From Escallonia rubra (taxonomy: Eukaryota; Streptophyta; Magnoliopsida; Escalloniales; Escalloniaceae): a stretch of 64,000 nt of DNA. Positions 35,976-47,898 of the stretch are shown here, piece by piece (positions within the stretch are counted from its first letter, which is position 1; every line of letters starts with the position of its first letter). A program made the position numbers and the translations under genes. The notes below the pieces were generated by a model. It was given only the letters and a program-made list of their open reading frames with translations, did no database searches and was not told the DNA's origin. The stretch spans positions 186,001 through 250,000 of the forward strand of contig JAVXUO010001261.1 in assembly GCA_033065855.1 (NCBI GenBank), written 5' to 3'.

Positions 35976-37543
35976 TCAATCTAAATGGATGTGAATAATA
36001 AGTGTAATTGTCACCGTGAATGGGGGGGGGGGCTAGTGTTAAGCAGTTTGTACGAATTTTTATAAATAGTTTAGATCATAATCTGATAAAGTTAAAACAG
36101 TGACCTCTGATATTTTTACAAGACGTACGTTGTGGGAAATTTTAGAATTTTTTGGTGTCCGCGAATGATGCTATATTAGGATATCGATTAAAAAGAATTC
36201 TTAAATTATTTGACATAGAAAATCAAGTTATTTTAATCTAAAAATTTTAGGGGAACCTTATATTACTGAGATGTTTCATTTCTAAAATTTTGTGCCAATT
36301 CAAGCTTTATAGAACTTTTTAGCATAACCGACTTTTGAGTGCTCGGTCCGGACACCGACTCGGACGAAAATTTATTAAGTTACTTTTTATCCCAAAAATG
36401 ACTTCAAGATGCTAAAAAGAGTGTTTTAAAGTATTTTTGAGATTTTTCAGTCCAGAAATCCTCAAGGAATTCGGGGGGGGGGGGAGTATTTTGGTGCCAC
36501 TCAGAAGAGGTATTTTGATAATTTTACCTATAAAGGTACATTTGGATAAATTCACATACGGTAAGGATAATTAGTGATTTTACTTACGGGAAGGACATTT
36601 TGGTAATTTAAGTATGAAAGGGGCGTTTTTGATAATTTTATACATAAATGGGCATTTTGGTAATTTTACTTGCTCAGTGAGGGGGGTTCATTATGGGATT
36701 ATGCGAAAGTCAGTATTGAGTTTATAACATCATAGAGTAGACTGTAACATGATCATTTGATTGTTCCATTTATGTTAAAGGAAAAGATTTTCCGATTAGA
36801 ATAATTTAGCTTCAGATTCGGGTAAGATTTTCTATTTGAACCCCGGATAAGAATTCCGAACCCTAATTTTGATAGCTTGTGTTTGTAAGTTTCCTTTCGA
36901 TTCGTTTATCGCTATTATCAAACACTGATATATGAATTAATATCAGCATGTTATTGCCAAGGAGACCCCAGCGTTGAACTTGAATTGGTTATTTTGGAGA
37001 TCTTGTTGATGCTCGCCTGTTATTGCATGCTGAGCAAATTTCATAACTGTTTGCGTCTTTTCTTCTGTTTTGTTGTTGTGCCTAAATTTAATAATTGCTT
37101 GTATTTCTTCTTACTACTTGTTTGGGCTATTCTTGAATTTTGGGTGATGAATTGCTATTAGTATGTTTAATTGTCATTGAAACCCAAATTGATATCGGTT
37201 ATTTAAATCCATATTGATGCTCAACTTTGTTGCATGTCAAGCATTGAATTCCTTGTTGATTCTTTGATTGTTTTCTTCTGTATTGACTTGGGAATCTGTT
37301 CTAAGGGAGGGGTTATAAGGATGCTTGTCCATGCTTCCTAAGGGAAACACAGGCTGGTCTCTTGAATGAAGAAAATGGCTAGTTATCGTACATCATGTAT
37401 GTGTACACTTTTCGTGCATTGCTGACTCTACCTACGATCAATACTATTTAATTTTTTTTACATATTATCTTACATTGAATGTTTTGAAAAATAATTGGAA
37501 TGAATGTCTTGATATCTGATTGAAGGGAATCGAGTTGAAACAT

Positions 37544-39065
37544 TGTTGCTGGGTAAAGATGGTCCGTTGCCACGTAGAGGTGCCACAAAGGATGCAGTCT
37601 GCGTCAGCTTCCAGGTAGACGAAGCGGGAGACAGTAAGGATGGAGTAAGGGCTGAGAGCAAGGCTCCCCAGACAGGTCACGAGGGCTGGCAGCGCCGCGC
37701 AGGCAGGGTGACGACGAACAGGGCCGGCGGTCGACAGTCCAGATTAAGGGTGCAGCGTCAAGAGTCCGATGACAGGAGTCCAAATGTTTTTCTCTCACTA
37801 AAAATCCAGAGAGAATGAGCTTTAGAGAGAGAAAGTGAAATGTTGAAATGAGAGGGAAGTCATTAAATAAGCTCCAGAATCCATTATATATAGGCCCGAA
37901 TATGCGCGTGTCATCAGTCGACACGTGTCGTCCTCCGGGAGTGACACGTCTCCAGAGGGGTCCCACAGTATTGATTGTTCGTCGAATATGCCAGTCCCCG
38001 AGTTCGTGCCGCCCTACCTTTGCAGCGTCCCTCTGCCTGTCTGAGGAGACTGACCACATCGCGGTAGCATGGTCAGAGCAGCACGTTGCCCCAGCCACCA
38101 GTCCAAGCCCTTACTGAATCCCACGAGATGCGTCATGAGACGCGTAGAGATCCTGGTAGCGGTGAAGGTTGCCCCTGCAGCCAACTGCCAGGCGTGCCAG
38201 ACGCGATGCCCTCCGAGGACCTGTTCCCGTCCCGGAGTGACCCGCGGTTCATTGCCCTGACGATGTCGATGATCAATGGTGATATGAGTGCACATGCTCA
38301 TAGCTCGATACTCAGAGTCTGTGGCGGGGGGTCCTCGTGTGGGAGCACTACGAGCGGAGCCCCCAGAAGCCTGTTTGTTGGTCGCGCGGGTGAGGGCTGG
38401 AGCCTCCGGTTGATTGAGCGGACAAAGGCCAGAGCCCGTCAGCTGATTGAGCCGGCGAGGGCATTATGGTTGCGCGCCCGTCCCACCACGAGGGCCGGAG
38501 CCCTGTCAGTTGATTGAGCCGGCGAGGGCTTAAGGGTTGCGAGCCCGTCCCGCCGTGAGGGCCGGAGCCCTATCAGTTGATTGAGCCGACGAGGGCTTAA
38601 AGGTTGCGAGCCTGTCCCGTCGCGAGGCTCGGAGCCCTGTCAGTTGATTGGGCCGGCGAGGGCATTATGGTTGCGCGCCCGTCCCGGTGCGAGGGCCGGA
38701 GCCCCGTCGCTTTGATTGAGACGGCGATGATGAGCGTCGCGCTACTGGAGATAGCAGGTGAATGTTGGAGTGAGAATCCAGTGTCGGTAGTAGGTTTTCC
38801 CATTTGCGGGGCAATGGAGGCCGACCCCCTTGGAATGGCCGACCCCCTTGGAATGGCCGACCCCTTGGGGTGGCTGGCCCCATTGGGGTGGCCGACCCTA
38901 ATGGGGGGGGGGAGCACACTTTTTGATCGCCGTCTGGATATTTGAGGCGCATAGCACTTTGACCGAGCAATGATGTTGAGCGATGTTAACCGCCAAAGGG
39001 TGACGTGTCGCGCCACTGGGATCTCTTAGCGGGCCCCGGTGTGCAGACCGATTAGGTTTTGAACA
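37544..39065 (-). repeat. Copy B, 3' LTR (left copy)
   Basis: 1522 bp. Shares the start module with copy A's LTR (GAGGTGCCACAAAGG, ACACGTGTCGTCCTCCGGGA-type region) and holds minisatellite M1, about 66-bp units with GGGCCGGAGCCCTGTCAGTT at 38380-38730, then GGCCGACCCC-type short repeats. M2 and M4 are absent from this LTR. Confidence 0.85.
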
Positions 39066-39165
39066 TAAGCCCCCTGTGTGCGGGGTGCGCAGAGGGGCAA
39101 CCTGAGCGGGCACCGCACGCATAGACGGTGTTGGATACACTTGGCATGGTCGCCGCTCAGTGCTT

Positions 39166-41584
39166 AGAGCCCGCTGCAACGGTCGGAGCCCTCGGTTGAT
39201 TGAGTGTACGAAGGTCGGAGCCCGTCATTTGATTGAGCCGGCGAGGGCATTATGGTTGCGCGCCCGTCCCGCCGCGAGGGCCGGAGCCCTGTCAGTTGAT
39301 TGGGCCGGCGAGGGCATTATGGTTGCGCGCCCGTCCCGCCGTGAGGGCTGGAGCCCTGTCAGTTGATTGGGCCGGCGAGGGCATTATGGTTGCGAGCCCA
39401 TCCCAGATGTGAGGGCCGGAGCCCCGTCGCTTTGATTGAGACGGCGATGGCTATAAGCTTGAGAGCTCATCCCGGATGCGAGGGCCGGAGCCCCGTCACT
39501 TTGATTGAGACGGCGATGGCTATAAGCTTGAGAGCCCATCCCGGATGCGAGGGTCGGAGCCCCGTCGCTTTGATTGAGACGGCGATGGCTATAAGGTTGT
39601 GAGCCCATCCCGGATGCGAGGGCCGGAGCCCCGTCGCTTTGATTGAGACGGCGATGGCTATAAGGTTGAGAGCCCATCCCGGATGCGAGGGCCGGAGCCC
39701 CGTCGCTTTGATTGAGACGGCGATGGCTTTAAAGTTGAGAGTCCATCCCGGATGCGAGGGCCGGAGCCCCGTCGTATTGATTGAGACGGTGATGGCTATA
39801 AGGTTGAGAGCCCATCCCGGCGTGAGGAGTCCTTGCGCTGGAGCACTTGGAGCGCATCAAGGTAGCATCCCGGAGGAGCCGTCTACCTGGCGGAAGGGGA
39901 GTGGAAGAGCTCCCTGGCAGAGATAGTGTCCCGGAGGAGTCGCCTATCCCCGCGGGTGAGTCCTTGTGCCGGAGCACTCGGAGCAAGTCAAGGTAGCATC
40001 CCGGAGGAGCCGTCTACCCGACTGGCCGAGGTAGCATCCCGGAGGAGCCGTCTACCTGGCGGAAGGGGAGTTGAAGAGCTCCCTGGCAGAGATAGTGTCC
40101 CGGAGGAGTCGCCTATCCCCGCGGGTGAGTCCTTGTGCCGGAGCACTCGGAGCGAGTCAAGGTAGCATCCCGGAGGAGCCGTCTACCCGACTGGCCGAGG
40201 TAGCATCCCTGAGGAGCCCCGTCTACCTGGCGGAAGGGGAGTTGAAGAGCTCCCTGGCAGAGATAGTGTCCCGGAGGAGCCGTCTATCCCCGCGGGTGAG
40301 TCCTTGTGCCGGAGCACTCGGAACGAGTCAAGGTAGCATCCCGGAGGAGCTGTCTACCTGGCAGAAGGGGAGTTGAAGAGCTCCATGGTAGAGATAGTGT
40401 CTCAGAGGAGTCGCCTATCCCCGCGGATGATGTACACTCTAGAGAGTGGGTTGAAGCATGCTCTATGACCAAGGAAAGGTGCGCATGGTGTGGTGAATAA
40501 GTGTGGTGCCTGGTGGGCATGTAACATGATTGTGGCGCATGAGTGCGGCCACTACCGTCACGAGACAATTCCGAGTGCCAGGGCACATATCACGAGAACA
40601 GTGCATGAGAGCGGCGACGAGTGTCGCGAGACGATACTTGGTGCCGGGGGTATGTATCATGAGCACGGTGCATGAGAGCGGCGACGAGTGTCGCGGGACG
40701 ATACTTGGTGCCGGGGGTATGTATCATGAGCACGGTGTATGAGAGCGGCGACGAGTGTCGCGGGACGATACTTGGTGCCGGGGGCACGTAAGGCGACAAA
40801 GACCCAGTGGGATGGATGTATCAGTGGCGCGGCGCATGGGCATGATGGCGTGTGAAAGTGCGTTGTACGGGCGCCAGCGACGAGGGTCGCGGAGACGGCG
40901 CAAGGGCGATGAGAGTCGCGGAGGTGTCATGCGGACGCGGGCGACGAAGGTCGCGGAGACGGTGTGCTGGCGACGAGGGTCACAGAGCTGGCGTGCTAAC
41001 GCGGGCGACGAATGTCGCGGAGATGGCGCGCGGGCGACAAAGGTAGCAGAGCTGGCGCGCGAATGCGAGCGATGAAGGTCACAGTGATGGTGCGCTGGCG
41101 ACGAGAGTCGGGGAGCTGGCGCGCTGACGCTGGTGATGAAGGTCGCGAAGATGGTGCGCTGGCGACGAGAGTCGCGAAGGTGATGCGCAGGTGACGAGTC
41201 GCCCGGATAGTGCGCTGGCGACGAGAGTCGCGGAGGTGGCGCGCGGTGACAAAGGTCGCAAAGATGATGCGCGGGCGACGAGAGTCGGGGAGGTGACGCG
41301 TGGCGACGAAGGTTGCGGAGACGGCGCGCGGCGTGGCAACGAAGGTCGCGACTACGGCGTGCGTGCGACGGTAATCGGTCGTTAAGGTAGTTGGCCGACC
41401 CCCTAAAGGGGGAAGGCACACCAAGACTGCTTCATAAATGAAAAAAAAGCACGTGACTTGAGCATGTGTCGCTTTGACCGGCCTGTGAGCGCTGAAAATT
41501 TGACCGTTGAAGATGCCGACGTGTCATGAGAATTGGGACCCCAAATGGGCCTATAGGTGTGGCCAAGATAGGGTGGGAACATAA
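39166..41584 (-). repeat. Second, LTR-like segment inside copy B
   Basis: This segment carries, in order, M1 units (about 66 bp, 39170-39835), M2 units (GTAGCATCCCGGAGGAGCCG, 39858-40425), M3 units (about 60 bp, GGTGCCGGGGGTATGTATCA, 40490-40800), degenerate GCGACGAGGGTCGCGGAG units, and a terminus GATAGGGTGGGAACA followed by TAAGCCCCC. The terminus and following bases match the ends of copy A and copy B LTRs, so it appears to be an LTR without its start. Confidence 0.7.
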
Positions 41585-41692
41585 GCCCCCGGCGTGGGGC
41601 GTACGCGGAGGGGCAACCCGAGTGGGCGCCGCACGCATAATCACTTAGCAAGATGTTGATGTTGTTTGGCTGGAGAGTTATTGAGGGTCAGC

Positions 41693-42897
41693 ATATGAGA
41701 GACGGCGACGAAGGTCGCGAAGATGGCGCCCGGGCGGCGGGCGATGAAGGTCGCGAAGACGGCGCCCGGGCACTGGCGACAAGGGTCGCGGAGACGGCGC
41801 CGGGCGATAGGCGACGAGCGTCGCGGAGAAGGCGCCGGGCGATAGGCGACGAGCGTCGCAGAGAGAGAGCATGGGCGATGGCGACGAGGGTCGGGAAGAC
41901 GGCACCCGGGCGACAGGCGACGAAGGTCGCTAAGACAGCACCCAGGCACTGGGCGACGAAGGTCGCGAAGACGGTGCCCAGGCGACTGGCGACGAAGGTC
42001 GCGCAGACGGTTGCCCGGGCGACAGGCGACGAGTGTCGCGGAGAAGGCGCATAGGCGACTGGCGACGAAGGTCGCGCAGACGGTTGCCCGGGCGACAGGC
42101 GACGAAGCTCACGAAGACTGCGCCCAGGCGCTGGGCGACGAAGGTCACGAAGACGGTGCCCGAGCGACGGGCGAGGAAGATCGCACAGACGTTGCCCGGG
42201 CGATAGGCGACGAGTGTCGCGGAGAAGGCGAAGACGGCACCCGGGCGACATGCAACGAAGGTCGCGAAGACGGCACCCGGGCGACATGCAACGAAGGTCG
42301 CGAAGACTGCGCCCAGGCGCTGGGCGACGAAGGTCGCGAAGAGAGAGCGCACGGGCGCTGGCGACGAGGGTCGCAAAGACGGCGCCCTGGCGATGGATGA
42401 AGAGGGCGCCCGGTCGACAGGCGATGAAGGTCACGAAGACGGCACCCAGGCGCTGGGTGACGAAGGTCGCGAAGAGAGAGTGCACGGGCACTGGTGACGA
42501 GGGTCGCAAAGACGGCGCCCGGGCGATAGGCAACGAGCGTCGCGAAGACGGTGCCCAGGCACTGGCGACAAGGGTCGCAGAGACGGCGCCTGGGCGATAG
42601 GCGACGAGCGTCGCGGAGAGAGCGCATGGGCGCTGGTGACGAGAGTTACGAAAACTGCGCCCGGGCGAAGGGCGACGAACGTCGCGCAGACGGCGCCCAG
42701 GCGCTGGGTGACGAAGGTCACGAAGACGGCGCCAGGACGACGAAAGTCGTGCAGACATTGCCCGGGCGATAGGCGACGAGTGTCGCGGAGAAGGCGCATA
42801 GGCGCTGGCGACGAGAGTCGCGAAGACGGCGCCCGGGCGAAGGGCGACGAAGGTCACGCAGACGTTACCCGGGCGATAGGCGACGAGCTTCGCGATG
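41693..42897. repeat. Minisatellite M5, about 36-bp units, inside copy B
   Basis: Around 1.2 kb of imperfect units of the type GACGAAGGTCGCGAAGACGG plus CGCCCGGGCGATAGGC. Long Arg-rich frames on both strands (up to 437 codons on minus) are products of the period; unit variation is base-level and not codon-level, so I do not call them genes. Confidence 0.88.
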
Positions 42898-42899
42898 CT

Positions 42900-43540
42900 G
42901 TTCGGCCGGCCGAAGGTGGGTGAGGAGGCCGAGGCCAAAGGTGGTGGGTCGAAGGCTGGTTGGCGAGATGGAGAGGGTCGAAGGTGAAGGTGGGTCGGCA
43001 TGGGGTCGGCGGGGTGGTGGGGGTCGGCGGTGCAGTGCCTTCAGCCGCGCGACGGCGGGCTTACGGGTTCAGGGAAGAGGGAGAGAAAGGGGTCGATAGG
43101 GGGTCGGCCAGGGGGGTCGGGGCGGGTGAGGGGTCGGGATGATGCAGAGGAGAAGAAACGGAAAAAAAAGGAAGGGGGAAGGCTGTCGGCGGTGGCAGGA
43201 GGGGCCGGCCGATGAGGGAGGATATGGGGGAAGTAGGGTCGCGGGAGGAGAGGAGAGGGAGAGAGCCGAGGGGGAGAGGGTCGGCGAGGATAGGGGGTCA
43301 GGGTAGTAGGTCGGCGGGGGGTGGGTCGGCGAGGAGATGCTGAAGTTGAAGAAAAAAAGGAGGAGGCAGTGGCCAACGTCGACGGCCATGGGGTGCCACG
43401 GGGTGGTCGGCAGGGAGGGGGGATCGGGAGGAGGGAGCTCGGCAGGAGAAGATGCCGGGGAGGGGCTGCCGGCCGTGGCCTGGTCGACAGGAAGGCCGAT
43501 GGGTCGGCGGCGGCGCAAGGCAGGTGCAGTATGAGGTAGA
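42900..43540. repeat. G-rich block inside copy B
   Basis: GGTCGGCGGGGTGGTGGGGG-like purine-rich sequence that holds the same place as the polypurine block of copy A, followed in both by a TTAGGGTTT motif and a GGGTCGG-type stretch. Frames on either strand reflect composition. Confidence 0.7.
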
Positions 43541-43949
43541 AGAAGAAGAGATTAGGGTTTGGGGCTGGGCACGGGTCGGGGCGGTTAGGCGGGCGGGTTG
43601 ACCCGCTGAAGCTGATAGAAGAGAGGGGGAAACGAGTGGGTCGGTCGCGGGTCGTACCACCGCGGGTAGGGTTCTGCCCCTGCTTCATTTGCTGTTTGTC
43701 TTGGAAAAAGAAAGAGAAATGCGATTTTTCTCTCTTTTTTATTTTTTTGGGAGCCATAAAAGGAGCATGAGGGGGGGATAAAAATTCTTGATGAAGAATA
43801 AGTTTGAAGTGAAAGGGAGAGAAAGATGGAGGTTGGAGAGATGAAAATTTTCCAAGTGTTGGAGAGAGCAACAGAGGGTGAAAAATTTTGTGAAAATTTT
43901 TCTAAGTGTGGAATGAGGATGAGAGGGTGATGACTCGACCACGAGCATA

Positions 43950-44360
43950 TAGGGTGCGAGGGGAGTTCGAAAAAAATCGAAGTGTTAAGAAATTTTCAAG
44001 TGTTGAAAAATGTGCTAAGTATGGAGCTGGGGCAAGGGTGCCGAAGGAAGCCGCGAGGGTGGTGACCCAACCGGGAAAAATGAAGAAAATTTTCTAAGTG
44101 TTGAAAAGTGAAGAGGGTGCCGAGTGAAGCTGCGGGGGTGATGACCCGACCGCAAAAATTGAAGAAAATTTTCTAAGTCTGGAAAAGTGAAGAGGGTGCC
44201 GAGCGAAGTCGCGGGGGTGGTGACCCGACCGTGAAAAAGGAAGAAAATTTTTCTAAGTCTGAAAAAGTGAAGAGGGTGTCGAGTAAAGCAGCGGGGGTGA
44301 TGACCCGTCCACGAAAAACGAAGAAAATTTTCTAAGTGTTGGAAAGAGAAGGAAAAAGGG
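43950..44360. repeat. About 75-bp tandem repeats inside copy B
   Basis: Five or so units with GAAAATTTTCTAAGTGTTGA and GAGGGTGCCGAG...GGGGGTGATGACCCGACCG. They correspond in place and motif to the 18960-19205 repeats of copy A. Confidence 0.75.
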
Positions 44361-44742
44361 CATAGGGCGGCGATGTGACTGCGACCGCGACCACGAGGGG
44401 TTGAGATGAGAGGGAGGGGGGACTTAGGATGGCGGGCAGGTATGGACGACCGACTAAGTTACAGAGGCGATAGATAGCGTGGCTCGAGCCACCCCGCGTA
44501 CCACGTACCAAGTTGCTGTAATGTGAGGCGGAAGGGGTTAGGAAGTGGTGAAGCCCCCAAGGGAGTGGGTGATGGCATCAAAGGTGGTGCCATTAGAACA
44601 ATGTTAGCTTGAAAATTTTCTAAGTCTGGAAGTGACAACCTCTTGGATGGCTGGGTCGAGGTTGTGACTGGTAGACCTTGATAGTCCTGCGTTGATGAGG
44701 CATGGTTGCTTGAGTGTAGTAGACTGCAACACGATGCTCACC

Positions 44743-44760
44743 TCCCCAGCGGAGTCGCCA
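44743..44760 (-). promoter_or_regulatory. Primer-binding site of copy B
   Basis: TGGCGACTCCGCTGGGGA on the minus strand, 2 nt from the 5' LTR, identical to the site in copy A. Confidence 0.7.
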
Positions 44761-44762
44761 AA

Positions 44763-46224
44763 TGTTGCTGGGTAAAGATGGTCCGTTGCCACGTAGAGGT
44801 GCCACAAAGGATGCAGTCTGTGTCAGCTTCCAGGGATAGACGAAGTGGGAGACAGCAAGGATAGAGTAAGGGCTGAGAGCAAGGCTCCCCAGACAGGTCA
44901 CGAGGGCTGGCAGCGCCGCACAGGCAGGGTGACGACGAACAGGGCCGGCGGTCGACAGTCCGGATTAAGGGTGCAGCGTCAAGAGTCCGATGACAGGAGT
45001 CCAAATGTCTTTCTCTCACTAGAAATCTAGAGAGAATGAGCTTTAGAGAGAGAAAGTGAAATGTTGAAATGAGAGGGAAGTCCTTGAATAAGCTCCAGAA
45101 TCCACTATATATAGGCCCGAATATGCGCGTGTCATCAGCCAACACGTGTCGTCCTCCGGGAGTGACATGTCGCTGGAGGGGTCCCACAGTATTAATTGTT
45201 CGTCGAATATGCCGGTCCCCGAGTTCGTGCCGCCCTACCCTTGCAGCGTCCCTCTGCCTGTCTGAGGAGACTGACCACATCGCGGTAGCATGGTCAGAGC
45301 AGCCCGTTGCCCCAGCCTCCAGTCCAAGCCCTTATTGAATCCCACGAGATGCGTCATGAGACGCGCAGAGATCCTGGCAGCGGTGAAGGTTGCCCCTGCA
45401 GCCAACTGTCAGGCGTGCCGGACGCGATGCCCTTCGAGGACCTGCTCCCGTCCCGGAGTGATATGAGCGCACATGCTCACAGCTCGATACTCAGAGTCCG
45501 TGACGGGGGGTTCTCGTGCTGGAGCACTACGAGCGGAGCCCCTAGAAGCCTGTCGGTTGGTCGCGCGGGTGAGGGCTGGAGCCCTCGGTTGATTGAGCGG
45601 ACAAAGGCCAGAGCTCGTCAGCTGATTGAGCCGGCGAGGGCATTATGGTTGCGAGCCCGTCCCACCACGAGGGCCGGAGCCCTGTCAGTTGATTGAGCCG
45701 GCGAGGGCTTAAGGGTTGCGAGCCCGTCCCGCCGCGAGGGCCGGAGCCCTGTCAGTTGATTGAGCTGGCGAGGGCTTAAGGGTTGCGAGCCCGTCCCACC
45801 GCGAGGGTCGGAGCCCTGTCAGTTGATTGGGCCGGCGAGGGCATTATGGTTGTGCGCCCGTCCCGGTGCGAGGGCCGGAGCCCCGTCGCTTTGATTGAGA
45901 CGGCGATGATGAGCGTCGCGCTACTGGAGATAGCAGGTGAGTGTTGGAGTGAGAATCCAGTGTCGGTAGTAGGTTCCCCCATTTGCGGGGCAATGGAGGC
46001 CGACCCCCTTGGAGTGGCCGACCCCATCGACCCCCTTAAGGTGGCCGACCCTAATTGGGGGGGGGGGGGGAGCACACTTTTTGATCGCCGTCCGGATGTT
46101 CGAGGCGCGGAGCACTTTGACCGAGCAATGATGTTGAGCGATGTTGACCGCCAAATGGGTGACCTGTCGCGCCACTGGGATCTCTTTGCAGGCCCCGGTG
46201 TGCGGACCGATTAGGTTGTGAACA
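44763..46224 (-). repeat. Copy B, 5' LTR (right copy)
   Basis: 1462 bp, partner of 37544-39065, with fewer GGCCGACCCC-type repeats and scattered substitutions. Confidence 0.85.
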
Positions 46225-46229
46225 AACAT

Positions 46230-47898
46230 TTTTCCATATTGTGATCAAATTGTTTGTGATTATTTGAAACATTTTTCATATTGTCTTAAAAGTATCTGTG
46301 TTTGTTTTGAAGTCTTTTGAAAAATCATCAATGCATTTAAAAAATGGTGGTTTTCAAAATAATCTTTAAATGTATTTGGTTGAAAAGAAAGAAAAAGATA
46401 CCATATCACATAGATAAACTTATACCATATTGTGATAATTTTAAGAAAGAGTATTAAAGTATGATGTTAAAATACAACATGATTCTACCCGAATACAGAT
46501 TAATCATCGATGACATCATTCAAACGTCACAATGAGAAAATACAAATGTCACAATAAGAAAAGACACACAAACTAGTCATGAGTTGACTGCAAACATCTC
46601 AAGATCTAAATCTAATTAATATCACACCAAAGGTAAAATAAAAGGCCATGAGTCAAATCTAAAATTAAAAATAATCATCTATTTGTGAGTGAAATGGTTT
46701 AAAAAAATCCTAAGACTTAAAAGTCATTAAAATTTTAATTATCATTATCTCAAGGGTAATATATATATTATTAAAGTAATCTTTATGATAGTATCACTTT
46801 TTTCCATTTTTTCTCAATTTCTAAAGTGAAGAAAGCTTAAACCTTTTTCTTTTCTCTTTTTAAAATCTCAAAATTAAGGATTTAGTTGACAAAGCTGTGG
46901 TTTTTTATTTTTGGTTTTCGAAAAAATTAAAATCAAAATTAGTTGTGAATTTTTTTTTCCAGAGAAAAAAATAAGTGGATGTTTGGTAAAGAGTTTTTGT
47001 TTTGAGTTTTCTTTCCTCATTCTTTTAGTTTTCATTTTTCTTTAAAATATTCTCTTCTTCTGCAACAAATAGCCATGTACAACGCCAATCACCTCCACCA
47101 CCAAACTTGCACCACCATAACCACCACCCTTTTTTATTTATTTATCAAAACACATATCTGCAACGACGATGGCGCGATTGGGTGTGATTGGTGAAGCTTG
47201 TGGGCATGGTAGAGGTGACGACAATGGTTGCAATGTCTGATTTAAGTGAGACGGTTGGTCATTGCAGATTTGCAACGATGATTGTCGGGTAGAGCACACT
47301 TGCGAAGGTGGGATGGCGGCGGCAGGGTAAGAATGTGAGTGGCGACGGTGGTAAGGTGACGACTCTTGTCTCGATGGTGGTCGTGGGTGTGTGTGGTCGG
47401 CGATGCTGGGTCGTGGTGTTGGCGGTAGTGGTGGGAGGGACGTAGGCAGTGGTTATGGTTGTCAAAGGGGAATGGTGTGTGGTGATGGTGGAAATGGCAG
47501 TGGTGGTAGGTCATGGTGATGGTGGCAAGTCTGGTCGTGGTGGTGCTCTGTGTGTGATGGAGGTTTTGTTAAAACGTTGTTTATTTTTTTGCTTCTAACA
47601 AAGTTTGAAAGTTGGATCTCAAAATAAAAAATCAAAATTGAAGACCTAAAGTTTCTAAAAACAATCATGTTATAAAAACTGAAGGGAAAAAATAAAAACT
47701 GTTTGTTAAATGGATTTTTAAAATTGGAAAAAAAAAAAAAAACCCATAAACGCTACCTAAATACAAGGAAGGAAAGTTCCTTTTTTTTTTTTGTCCTTAG
47801 AAAACAACTCGCAAACATTCCCAACGGTAAAACACAACAAGAGGTAACCTTCGGAAGCTGCACTGCACACCCCAAAGTCCAAAGCACCATCAACAACC
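46230..47898. other. AT-rich DNA, possible decayed MITE, promoter of the ALP1-like gene
   Basis: 46230-46960 is AT-rich without a recognisable feature. 46970-47760 may be a decayed TIR element: an outer pair of GGATGTTTGGTAAAG-like and minus-strand GGTAGCGTTTATGGG ends encloses a GGTGATGG-rich middle (47200-47560). The last 130 bp should hold the promoter and leader of the ALP1-like gene. No other gene seen. Confidence 0.3.

Larger units (their letters stand above)
33757..37543 (+). mobile_element. LTR-type fossil starting TGTAATATCCC, interrupted by a MULE
   Basis: It starts TGTAATATCCC and contains runs such as GGTCAAAATGTAATTTTGAA and GCCACCTCCTACTTA, which recur in the LTR-like stretch at 61362-62100. 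A Mutator-like element sits inside at 34050-35341. From 35351 on, the sequence has A-rich, GT-rich and CATTTTGGTAATTTTA-type blocks typical of long Ty3 LTRs. The 3' end was not fixed; copy B inserted at 37544. No coding region is recognisable. Confidence 0.45.
37544..46224 (-). mobile_element. Copy B: LTR retroelement without gag or pol, mosaic interior
   Basis: LTRs at 37544-39065 and 44763-46224 start TGTTGCTGGG and end GAACA. AACAT flanks both sides (37539-37543 and 46225-46229), a perfect 5-bp duplication. A primer-binding site identical to copy A's lies at 44743-44760, so the element reads on the minus strand. No gag or pol is present; sequence matching copy A's downstream-of-gag region runs to within about 110 bp of the primer site. 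Inside, 39166-41584 resembles another LTR end of this family. The LTR pair differs more than copy A's, so it is older. It looks structurally complete as a LARD-like element but has no coding capacity. Confidence 0.85.

Noticed and set aside
41688-43001. 437-codon Arg/Pro/Ser-rich minus-strand frame in copy B
   Set aside because: It follows the M5 minisatellite period; parallel frames are open on the other strand and units vary without regard to codon positions.
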